Assembly: GCA_947568835.1 (NCBI GenBank)
Contig: OX387606.1
Span: 16,182,001 to 16,246,000 of the forward strand
Reading direction: 5' to 3'
DNA: 64,000 nt
Source: Protonemura montana
Lineage: Eukaryota; Arthropoda; Insecta; Plecoptera; Nemouridae
Shown one piece after another: positions 38,771 to 49,300 of the stretch. Made by a program: the position numbers and the translations under genes. The notes under the pieces were generated by a model. The model did not search any database. It worked only from the letters and a program-made list of their open reading frames with translations, and had not been told where the DNA came from. Position 1 is the first letter of the stretch. Each line of letters opens with the position of its first letter.

Positions 38771-41366
38771 ATATATATATTATTTTTGGAAATATTAATA
38801 TAAGATTTTCAGTGGATATAGTGAAGGTGTTATCACGAGTGGGGCACCTCTCACCTAATTATGAATATAATCCTACTGCGATATAATATTGATGGCGATT
38901 ATAATTTCTTCCAATATAAGGTGTGAACACCGAGGTTTTGTTTCTTATCGGGGTAATAATAATAACTGTAGGTATAACCAATCACAATTAGGGAAACGAA
39001 TGATGTGGATTTTACACTTTCTACACTTTTTACCTTTCAAGTGTGTTTAGCATTTGGAAAAAGTGCAACTACTACATTTTTCGATATCCATGCATTATTG
39101 TAGAATGTATTTTCGTCCTCGACTTTGCTAATTTCGTTTCGTAAAGTATAGGTATATAACTTTTTCATTCCCTTTTCGTCCTCTTAAATTGTAGTATTTT
39201 CCACCAATTTCCAATAATAATCGATTATTGTTGAAAACATCCCAAACGTTTCTCAAAGAAAAAATTAATTTCAAGTTTTTCTACTCTTTTCACTTCTAGT
39301 ATACCACAAATAGCTTCTCTAAATCTACAATGCATACTAGAAAATCGTTCGAAAACCCTTCATTTGTATCAAAATGAACATAAAAAAATCCTTTGACGAT
39401 CGACAGAAGTGATTAAAGTACGCCTTCGAGGCAATGGTAATTGGAAATAAAGTTTTGTAAGTGGCACAGAGCTCTCAGTACCGAAACCCAATCAAATAAT
39501 GTCGAGTATCGAGGCACCAAAACGAACTGATGGTCATTTCCCTCCCAAGTTTCCGAATTTCAAGGGCTGTATGCATCAAGCGTTCAGCAAATAACAAACT
39601 AGTTAAAAATTCTGCGCAGCTCTTTTCGAGAATTCGTTCTTGATGTGGCACAGAACGGGAAAGGGAACACAAGGGGTTAGATTATTGCCCTCTACTAGAA
39701 ACCATGTTGATCAGTCCCCAAATACGATGTGAACATCAAAATGAAATGGAATCAGGAAATTTGGCGTGGGTATTATTTTGACAACGAAGAATTCATCATC
39801 GATATCTACTAAATCGATTATTTGGCTTAAAATAAAAGTAGATTCAAGAGCTTATTACACAACTTTGCCCTCGACAATCACTTAAAAAACAGTGTTTAAT
39901 TCTAGAAAAGCCACTGTTTTAAGCCACGTGTCAACTTTCCGATGTACTTTATGTATTTTCCGATGTAATCTTGTAAAATCACATTCTATATTTTAAGCCA
40001 TGACGAGTTCACATCATGTACAGTGATCAAACTAAATTAAAACCAAATTAAACCAAATTAAATTAAATTAAAATAAATTAAATTAATTCAAAATTCTCTA
40101 TTAGCTATCTAAAGCTATGGGTTCTAAAGCATCATTTTTGTTGGTTCTCATCAGGACAACCTCTCTAAAAAGTAAAAGAACTCGATCCAAGTGCGAAAGT
40201 CATCGAAAAAAAATCTGACATTACATTTTTTATCATTAAATTAATTTCTCTAGAATTTATTTGAATCACGTCTCTTACCTCACAAACTCTTCAGCATCTA
40301 AAGTCAAGTGACCTAAAGGGTGTTTATTCAAACACTATTATACAACCAACAATATAATCCCGATGTGTGGTTCTTGAATTAGAGCGGTCATATAATGAAA
40401 CCAGAGAGTTTTAATTTCGATTTAATTGTTAGCACCACTTAGCGATAAACACACTTGCTCGCGCCATGGACCCCCCACCCGTCCCCGCGGCCCCACAAGA
40501 ACAGTATACAAAATTATGCACGCCGGTGTAGGTATACCATCCACATACCCTCTTACACATACCACCACCACCAAGTGATCCAACCTGCGTGAAAAAAATC
40601 GCTGCATTCTAAGGTTTATGCCTTCTATCATCCTGTCGTAAACCTACGTTCGTTACTGTATATATGTATATAGCGCACAAGACGATTAGCATAGCATTTT
40701 ATTAGTTTTTATTAAGTTTCAAGAATTTAAATTTGAATGTTGAACTATGTAACACGTGTATTAATATCTCTGACATGTTAGTCTTCATTTTGCGGGGAAG
40801 TGCAGGGGGGTCGGTAGATATTTAGTTCCTTGCACATTCACTAGATGACTAATGCACATATTTTTACTCATTCGAAAATTTTATATAGTGACGAAAATAT
40901 TGCGTATACCAAAGAGAACCAATTGAATTGTCTAACATCGTCGCACCGAAAGATTTTCAGTTACCTGATCGCTGTACGAGGTGACGAAGCTTGACGCTCA
41001 TCAATAACGAATCTCGTTCGTCTGGAAAATGATGTAAAAAATTTCAAATTAATATTAGAAATATAACTAGCATTCTAAATATATATATATTCTATAAATA
41101 TATCGCATTCTAGCATTCTGATTTCATTAACGGTATCAAAAGAAGCACATCATGCTTTGATAATCATAACCAATTAAACAACCCCAAAACGTATATATTT
41201 TGTGCAAAATTATTCTCGCGTGCAATAATTTCTGTAAAATTGATGTCTGCGCCGTTCCCAGCGTAAAGTTTCCACGCGTAACTGTAACTAGAAATGATGA
41301 TTAAGAGGCCCCCGACGTAACGCTCTCACGCCCTCTAAGTTTAGCACAAGTTGGAGGTGGATACTC

Positions 41367-41374
41367 TATATAAG
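41367..41374 (+). promoter_or_regulatory. TATA-box candidate (TATATAAG)
   Basis: CTATATAAG sits in a locally GC-richer stretch (about 41270-41520) between AT-rich flanks. About 150 bases downstream a donor-like cttagag|GTACCT begins at 41512. This could be the promoter and first exon of a non-coding or unrecognised transcript about 5 kb upstream of the mirror-type start codon. No protein is supported. Confidence 0.25.
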
Positions 41375-41734
41375 TGTAACCAAACTCCAGCTCTATTTTA
41401 ATCAAGCCGAGCACTCCAGAACTTCTACTAGGTTCTGTCAGCCGATCTTCTTGACAAGCAATCAATCTTCAAGAGATTAATCGTGCAGCGGAAACTTTAT
41501 ACTCGCTTAGAGGTACCTTATAGCATCGCCTATCACCACTGACTTTTATCAAGCTTATCATATTTTCTTAATTATTTCCTGGTAAAATTCACTCAACAGT
41601 TCGTTTAACTAAATTAACCAAGAATAATTTGTAGTCTGAGATGGAGCTGAATAACACATGGGCCATTCATACATCCTCATTGTTAATTTCTATGAAATTA
41701 TCTACAAATACGATGACGCGATTCTCTGTGACAT

Positions 41735-42030
41735 TGGCACGCTTTCCGCGCGGCGCGGTTTTCCACGCGCGCGGCTTTTCTTTCCGGGAAAGCTAATGAT
41801 TTTCTTTCTCCGGTTGCCACAGCGGGGCCCTCGCTCGGGCAAACGGTGCACTAACGCCATTCTTTTTAGCCACGTAGCGCGCTGCATGGCGCAATCACGC
41901 GCCACGCTAGTCATTTTATGGATTTCTGGGCCATTTTACTGGTAAACACAGCGAAAAAAAGCGCGGGAAAGGAACAGCCATTGACGTCAAGGTGCGGGCG
42001 GAACGGATTGGCAAATACGCATGAACTGCT
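41735..42030. promoter_or_regulatory. GC-rich island upstream of mirror-type gene (candidate enhancer)
   Basis: A block rich in CGCG words (CGCGCGGCGCGG, CACGCGCGCGG) contains a perfect STAT-type palindrome at 41781-41791 and a TGACGTCA (CRE/AP-1-like) site at about 41973-41980. Frames crossing it do not resemble proteins. Position, about 2 kb before the GC-rich promoter block, suggests a proximal regulatory element; this is inference. Confidence 0.4.
41781..41791. promoter_or_regulatory. Perfect STAT-type palindrome TTTCCGGGAAA
   Basis: Identical to the palindrome at 6802-6812; here it extends to 13 bp (C…G at 41780 and 41792). It matches the STAT consensus TTC-N3-GAA. In the Drosophila eye, JAK/STAT signalling influences mirr expression, which makes a functional site plausible but unproven. 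Confidence 0.4.
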
Positions 42031-42526
42031 GACCATGCTGATTAGTCTAAATCGACAAATAAAGAAATATTTCAGGATTCCTCAAAACATAGTATTTTTT
42101 TCAAATACAAAGCGATTATTTTTTAATGGTATGTCAAAGAAAGTTTTTGGAAGTGCCGTCTATTTTAATGTTGCCGAAAACAGGAACTCTGAAAAACAAG
42201 AAAGGAGAAAAATGTGCAGGTATCGCATAATTCTTACCCATATAACGACTCAAATCTCACGATATATGCAATAAAATGGGAATGACTCTTAACAGATAAT
42301 AAACAAAATAACTCTTTTATTTCCTCGTGTGCCGTTAACGCGGAAAAACTGAAAAATTCAAACCATTTAGCGCATTTTCCTTCTGTGTACAAGACCTCTT
42401 ATCGCTTGCCAGTAAACCGAGCTGCCATCTAGGGGTAGTGGAAAAAACGAGCTCGCTTTCCGTGATAACGACGGTAACACGCTAGCGGCGTGAAACTGAA
42501 AACTTCGACGTCGACGTCGCTACGCA

Positions 42527-42527
<1 letters not shown>

Positions 42528-42555
<28 letters not shown>
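42528..42555 (+). repeat. Poly(G) tract, 28 nt
   Basis: An uninterrupted run of 28 G follows TACGCAA in a CpG-rich block (about 42440-42830) with repeated GACGTC words. Such runs can form G-quadruplexes. The length is also prone to sequencing and assembly error. Confidence 0.9.
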
Positions 42556-42558
<3 letters not shown>

Positions 42559-42937
42559 GAAAGGGCGGAAGGAGGGGTAGATTTTGTCAGCGAGCTTTCG
42601 AAACTCTTCATGACATATGCGCGCGCGCTCCCGAAAAGTCAAAATCCTCATCCCCCTTGATTTGGGGGAGATTCTCTCTCGCGAGCTCGTCTGCGATTTG
42701 GTTTTTGTGTTTATTCGAAAGAAGCGACGGCCCTCAGGCGGTCGATCATTACACAACGACGCCGACGTCGCGACGTCAAGCTGCTCGGCGAGACGCTTTG
42801 CGATCTTATCTGCAATTACCGAGTGGTTCATTGGTCAAGATATAGAACTGTTAGGCAATCACTGGGCGTTCATAGCAACAGGTAGGTTTCACTTTATAAC
42901 AATTTTTTTTTTAATTATTTTTTTTTTCTTGTTTATT

Positions 42938-43016
42938 GTGGAGGTGCCAAGTTTTATTTTTAAAGCTTGCCTTTGTTTAGTGGAGGTGCCAAGTTTTTTA
43001 TTCTTCATTAAAGCTT
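42938..43016 (+). repeat. Two-unit tandem repeat of about 40 bp
   Basis: GTGGAGGTGCCAAGTTTT occurs twice in tandem, at about 42938 and 42980, each followed by an AT-rich stretch and AAAGCTT. It looks like a simple local duplication with no coding role. Confidence 0.7.
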
Positions 43017-43382
43017 AGTAACGCTTTACGCACATTTCTTTGTTTTCGCTCGGCGTGGGTGCACGCGGTGCATCCAACTGCATGAATGGATGCGTGGCGC
43101 TCATTACGCCGTGTAGGCACATTATAGTACGCGTTTGTGGAGCTAATGCTCGTGGCATTGATCTGGACCGAACCATTGTAAACCAGAGGCTAACTCCGGC
43201 ATGGGAGCAGAGAGCAAACAAGATTAGGGGAAATTGTAAACCAAGTGTCGCATTTTCGGTGGGGGCGTTGGGGGTCGTCGAGAGAAGTCTCACGAGTAAG
43301 GACCTATTCGCCATTCGAGCGGGGAAATAATCTGCTCCTGTAGGATGAATATTATTCACAACACAGTGTGTCCACATAATAT

Positions 43383-43400
43383 CCCCCCCCCCCCCCCCCC
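43383..43400 (+). repeat. Poly(C) tract, 18 nt
   Basis: A run of 18 C is followed by ACCCTCTC and then a GACGGC-type repeat (about 43455-43500). It adds to the G/C homopolymers that cluster upstream of the mirror-type gene. Confidence 0.9.
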
Positions 43401-43619
43401 ACCCTCTCTGCACCCTCGACCATGCGTCCCCGTGCGCCGACAGCGCCCTCTCGACGGAGACGGCAGTGACGACGACGGCGACGGCGACGGCGAGGACTAG
43501 CACGACGATGTAGCAGAGAGGTGCTAACAAGGGCAGGGGTATCGGGAGCGTGTCGGACAAGGACGGTGCATGTTAGAAGCTATTACGGTTGTACGGCATA
43601 ACCGATCTATCATGCCGAG

Positions 43620-46306
43620 TATCAAGTTACATGATTGGCCGAGATGACGCTCGCAAGGCAGCGAAGGCGGGGCGAGATCGTATCATGTAACCTATCAGGG
43701 GTCTGCCTTTTGCTTTTCACCTCGGTTTCGCTTCGTAATAAGGGGAAAAAAGCAAGCGTCGAGAAAAGAGGGAGTAAAAAAGTGGTAGGGGAAAAAGGCC
43801 GGGAAAAGGGAGGGAAATAATAAAAGAGAGCATTATTGTTGCCGCCGTCGATCGCTGTATAGCGCTTAAAGCTCGCTTTAGCTGGCTGGAGGGGTAAAAT
43901 ATTGTTGGAACAAAAATTGCATAAGTGGGGTCGCGGTGCGCTCGCGGGCAGAGTGGGGGACGACGGCGGCGAAATCTGTTATTCTTGAGACGCTCCCAAG
44001 AGGCGAAAGAAAAACCCCGAGCGAGTGATCTTCAGTGAAGAAACGTACAACCGCGCCGGTGCTTCCCCTTTCGCCACCACCCCGCTAGCGTGTGACCGAC
44101 GCCCAGACCCAAAACCCCTCCCCGTCACACAGCGCCGCTTTACTTTTACAAACGTTAGTCGACACCGTCGAACGAAAGGTCTCACAAAACACTTTTTTTT
44201 AGGCCTAAGATTTTAGCATCCATCCCTTTTTCGCGGACCGCGCTTGCCGTTCAACTGCGCTCGCGTAGGGGCGCGTGTTTATGACTTGCGGTCTCGCCGC
44301 GTTCGAGGCACCCCGTAAAAAGACTCGGATTTGCTTTTCCTACCAGAATTCAATTGGCAGTTGCGCGAGGCGAGCAATCGTCGTGAAAGAATTCGCGCGT
44401 CGACACGGTGTTCAGCTTGGAGTTTTTGCGAGGATGCTCGCACGAGAGCCGTGCGTGAAGGTTGAGCCGTCGAGCCGGGCTAGCAGCAGGCAGCGTCACG
44501 CTAGAAGGCGGGGAGTCGTCGAGCTCGCATAGTTTTTCCCCGCTGAGTGCCGCAAGGAAATCGTCGCCGTCGTCGCCGCTGCTCAGTGGCCGTCGCCGTC
44601 GGATCGAGCCAAGCACGCCGCCGACCGTCCGACGTCGAGAAAGTGCCGGTCGCGCCAGCCGCTAGCCGCCAGCCGCGACCCGCTTACCTACCCTAACTCC
44701 GTGCCATACCAACGCTCGTGTGTACAGTGCCGCAAACTTGGATTAGTGGATTAGTCCGACAACTCCTCCGACCTCTCGTCACCACCGTAACACTGGATCT
44801 TGGTGGGGGTATACACTGAAGTAGGGGGGAAAACCTGTGAACTTAGTGAGGGGTACAAACTATCCAACTTAGAAGCAAACTAACCATTGAACAAAAATCT
44901 TTCTTGTTCCAACATTGTGTCGTCCTCTTCCCCACCCCTTCAGTCGGCAGTAGCCTCGTGTCACCCCTCGGGCGGACGAAGCAACGCTCCGGGCTAGAGT
45001 CGTCTCGGTCGCGCGTTGCCTTCAGCCTGAAACCTTGTGAGCAGAAGCCGAGAGCCGAGTGCCGAGAGGCGTCCGAAGCAAGCAGCCACAAGCAGCCGAG
45101 TCGAGTGAATTGGGACGATTGTTGTCGATTCCCCAGCCCCCACTCTCGCGCGCAGCAAGCACGACTGTAACCCACCCACCCTGGCTGGCAAATGATGTAG
45201 CAGTTCGACACCCAAAAATCGCTGCCAACTCCATAAGTAAGAAAAGATCGCCCGTCGACAAGGTCTCCACGCTTCGCGCTCGGCTACTGCATCTTGCACC
45301 TTTCGGTATCGCGTCGATAGTGTCATCGTCATCGTCACCGAATAGACGAAACCCGTTCGCATCGCGTCGCGTCTTATCATCGGTGGCCAACTGGAACTGT
45401 GTTTAGTGTTCGTGTCAACTGATTAGTGAAAGTGTCGCCGTTAGCAATGTCGGCTAGAAGATGTCGGGTGATCTGATCTTTGCCTTTACTAGTCTGTGTG
45501 CTATACCCTGCTCCAGTGTCTCTCGGCGACAGTGGTGGGGGTAGACATACTGCACACGTGAATTAACTGGCGGTGCCTGAAAGTGATTACCAGCTCTCTG
45601 CAGCTAGGGACAAGTCTCCGAGGACTCTGTTGTGCGCGGCGATAACGTGAATTACACGTGTGGGCGGCAATCCAAGTTGAAAAACACGTTTTCTTCTCGA
45701 GCCCAGTAGCTGGGTAACACTTGTGCGTTCGCGAGCGATATTGTCTACCGGTGACGACGATGTGGTGTTTTTGCTCGCAGTGGGGTCACATTGCGTCGGC
45801 GTCGGCGTCGTCGTCTTCGTGGTACGCGTTTCAGTGCGAACTTTAAACTAAACTACTTTGACGTTTGGTAATTCTTAAATTGTGGTTGAACCTACGCCTA
45901 GTTCAAGCAAGTTTGACGTTAGAGTGAATAAATACGAGTTTGATATATAATTAAAGAAAAAAAGTGACATCTTGTATCGCGTACTTGTCTGATTTTATCG
46001 AGTTTCAATATTAATTATAACGAAATAATTACATTATACACCTTGCGAGAAATGTCTTGAAGTGTGAACAAAACAAAATAAAAACCCGACGCGAAAGATT
46101 TCTGAAAGTGATACGAATGTTTTATTAATTATGAATAATAAATAAGTGAGAGACAGTTAATGAGGACTCGTTACCTATTAGCTGGGAATCGAGTAGCTCT
46201 GTGCTAGACATGCAGAGATTGCTGGTGCAATGATGGCACAGAGGAGTGATTAAAACTGTGGTAGCGTCGCATGGTACGCGGCACCTAACGTGGTCTTCCA
46301 CACACC
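43620..46306 (+). promoter_or_regulatory. GC/CpG-rich promoter and 5'UTR region of the mirror-type gene
   Basis: From about 43.6 to 45.85 kb the sequence is rich in CpG and in GTCGCCGTC-type words, in sharp contrast to its surroundings. From about 45.85 kb to the start codon it is AT-rich again. The length and composition suit a developmental promoter with a long 5'UTR. Initiator-like TCAGT words occur at several places (for example 44032, 44583, 44940), so the start site cannot be fixed. The UTR may be spliced: plausible sites are a donor at about 45237 (GTAAGA) and an acceptor ending at 45780 (tttttgctcgcag). Open frames here encode no recognisable protein. Confidence 0.55.
46210..46288 (+). 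promoter_or_regulatory. Three short upstream ORFs before the mirror-type start
   Basis: Three ATGs precede the start codon within 100 bases. 46210-46233 encodes MQRLLVQ and stop; 46230-46253 encodes MMAQRSD and stop; 46271-46288 encodes MVRGT and stop. The last is in the frame of the main ORF, and its TAA (46286-46288) proves that the main frame cannot extend upstream of 46289 in this exon. If this sequence is in the mature 5'UTR, the uORFs would be expected to damp translation. Confidence 0.45.
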
Positions 46307-46348
46307 ATGTCACAGCAGTTTGGTTTCCGCACATCTCCAGCCTCACAG
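46307..46348 (+). CDS. mirr: mirror-type first coding exon (14 codons)
   Basis: ATG at 46307 has A at -3 (cacaccATG) and an in-frame stop at 46286-46288. The exon reads [14 protein letters not shown] and ends at CAG|GTAAAC (donor at 46349) in phase 0, which joins the phase-0 exon at 51483 to give …[13 protein letters not shown]. Fly Ara has the same arrangement as I remember it: a short QFGY…SASQ N-terminus followed by LL, which is why I chose this exon among many short ATG frames. It is too short for ordinary ORF detection. An alternative promoter and first exon cannot be excluded. Confidence 0.85.
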
Positions 46349-49300
46349 GTAAACGCAATACGTCAACAACAGTGTGAATGTCACTCGCCCGAATGCGGCT
46401 CACTTTATTTACTTCAGTATTAGTCATATTTTAGACAGATACGTTGTATTTATTCGAGGTCTTGCATACAGTTTTTGTTTTTTTAATTGAGGTTAATATT
46501 TAAGGTTATTGTTCGGTGTTTTTAGCCTTTTATGTGCAATTTGACAAAGATTTAACAATAATCTTGTCTATGTTTTATTAGAAGCATCAATTTCCAAGCT
46601 GAGTGCTTTTTGTTGCAAAATGTCATATGGCAAAAAATGGGCCTGAATGGCTTTGAAAATTGTGGTTATAATAAAACATATAGGTTGTTCGTATACTTGC
46701 GGTAACATAAGAAAGCGACTTTTGGCGACATCAGGCGATTTCATCATCTCCAAGGCTGCTAAAAGTTGAATCTACCATTGAACCTCCAATACTTGATAGT
46801 ATTTTTTGTTTTCCAAGTTGGCCACTAAAATAACTAAAATTTTACAATCGTCACACTTTCATTCGACATCGGTTGTCTCTCGTGTTTTGAGTTGAATTTG
46901 CAAGGACGATGTCATTGGTGCTTTTTGAAGCTACCCACAATATTTGAACCCACAATTGTTCACAATAATCGACGTATCAGTTTAACAAGGCAATATCACA
47001 GTTTAAAAATATCACGGTGAAATAACGCATCAACCATTTCCTCGAAATAACTATCGCAATTTGAGAACGGATGTTGTGCATATTTTTAATGAATGAATTT
47101 CAAGTAAAGTGCAATGCAAGCTAACCTCACCTGTGGGCATTGCGTTATCGTGGTAAGAAGCATATGTACACGTAGTGTGCGTTCGTGTGCAAGTGAACAG
47201 AGCTAGAAGTGCTGATGTATGCCGAGCAATATAAAACATGAGTTCAAGGAAATAATTATTCGTTAATTACTTTATTATAAATTGTCAGCTGAAGTAAAAT
47301 CCCAGTCATGCAGGTAAAGTTGTTAGAATCAATGAAATCAGCTAATGTTCACAAACTCAAGTGCATGTTTTATTTAATAACTATTTAAATTTTGTGTGTG
47401 TGTATAGGTATTATTATACCTTTCAACTATTACAAATACCAAGGTACTGCAGGTTCTATACACACTATTATTTTCTTCGTCCGATAATTGCAATCAGACA
47501 TAGAAATGTCAGAATGAATGTAGGTGATTGATGGAGAGTGTGTTGAATCAGTTAAGACAACAAGTCGAATAAAATACTGCATTGTAATAAGACGGGATAT
47601 CTAATGAACGCTGTGCTAGTTGTAATAATTTGCATTGCAAGTCGGCAGAAAACAATTATCATACAGGTTAAAACTTAGTTCCTATCATACTTTTAAAACA
47701 TTCAAAGAGTGAGCGAAAAGATTGACCATTTTACTGAAACATGCCTCACAGAAGTAAAGTAAAGTAAATGGCAAAGTAAAATATTTTATAAGTGAGCTGT
47801 CATCGACATTGGTCAATTGAATCCAAGTCACTTTTGCAATACTTTAAGTTTTCAGCTAAAAAAAATCATTTCCCATGTCAGTAAAACGTCACTTCATGTT
47901 ATAAAACTATAAGACCAAATTGATTACCATTCACGTGAGCATTTCTTATTAATGATATCCATTTAAGGATGAAATTGTTTCCAAGAAAGAGCGGACAGCC
48001 CCGTGTACTCCTATACAACATGTCGGTAGACACATGTGCCGAGCGCAAATCTTGCACTACATCCAGTGTTTGTAAATGGCATTATACCCTTCCATGTGCA
48101 ACATGCAATTGGAGTTAAGATGCATCAAAGTTTCGATGGACAAAACGTAAAAAAAGCGAAGAGCGTGTTCAGTTATCGGTGAGCCTGTCTAATTAGCAGC
48201 AATTCCTGCTTGTATTTAGACACATTTAAAACTTAAGTATCAGTCATCGATAAGCGGGTATACAGTTTAATTGGGTTGCAGACAGCTGCCATAGCATTTG
48301 ACAACGTATAGCTAGAACGGGTGAAAGAGCTGCCTTCCGGTAACGCAGAACTCTGGTATAGGGACTCTCACACAAGCGATGGACATAATGACGGAGGGTA
48401 CATATATTATTAAAGTTTACTTAAACATAGGTGCTGAGACTGTTGATAGAAATATACGGGAAATTGATTTCGGTTGGAATCCTGCTGGCGATTTTACTAC
48501 ATTTATACTCAAAATAGAAGCGACGAAATTTTTTATCAATGTGTAGCGTGGTCATATTTAGTTGAAAAGTGTAATGATAAGAACTTTGTTAGCAAAAAAG
48601 TAACTTTAATGGACTCGTTATTAAACAAGTTCTTCGAACATCGCGTTATATGTGCTCGTGGATTCAATTTTTAACAATAGGTAATTTGACCGGTAATACA
48701 TTTTAATTTACTTGTTTATCTTAAAATTGTCCTTCAAAATATCGTTTATTTACATAATTTATTTATCTTTTTTTTTCGAGCGTAGGAAATTTCACCGATG
48801 TGGTAGGCTCGACAATTTTTAACCAACACAGCACACCTATAGGCATCATCAGTAACTACACGCATATACATGTATATGCTTATATTCAAGAAGCACAGGA
48901 AGCATTTTTAATGATAGTGATCTTTTCTGCACACAGCTCCAAAGCTAAATACAAAGCATGTGTTATTAGTATATCTTACTTTCGTATCATTTAATTAAAA
49001 TAATATATACTCATCAAATTAACAAAATGTAGGCGTAGTTAGAACAAGACTTCTTCTAGCCTCTCTGCAGGTATGCGATACAATGAAGCCGTGGATCAAG
49101 TTATTACTCATTATGCTTATGGTATGCAGGTGAGAAAACGATGGTCACATGCATTTTAATATTCAAATTGTTTAAATTTACGAGGGAAAAACTGGTTTAT
49201 TCATACACGTTTAATGCAGTTTTCGAAAAAATGATTCGCCAACCTTAAAACATTTTTTTATCTTTACCAGTTTATAATGACGTGCAGTGTTACCGATGTT

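Larger units (their letters stand above)
29460..41300. other. Intergenic interval between the Iroquois genes
   Basis: No supported gene. The background is AT-rich, with GC-richer patches at about 29690-30060, 35200-35480, 35650-35770 and 40440-40600. Simple repeats include (GGAA)n at about 33456-33476, GTC-rich sequence at about 36661-36690, and AT-rich low-complexity DNA at about 38530-38590 and 40035-40090. Two related foldback elements are listed separately. Confidence 0.6.

Noticed and set aside
43015-43560. 181-codon minus-strand frame with a hydrophobic N-terminus
   Set aside because: It runs through the C18 homopolymer and a GACGGC repeat, which alone generate the Val/Ala and Gly runs. 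No family resemblance, and it lies in the GC-rich region upstream of the mirror-type gene.
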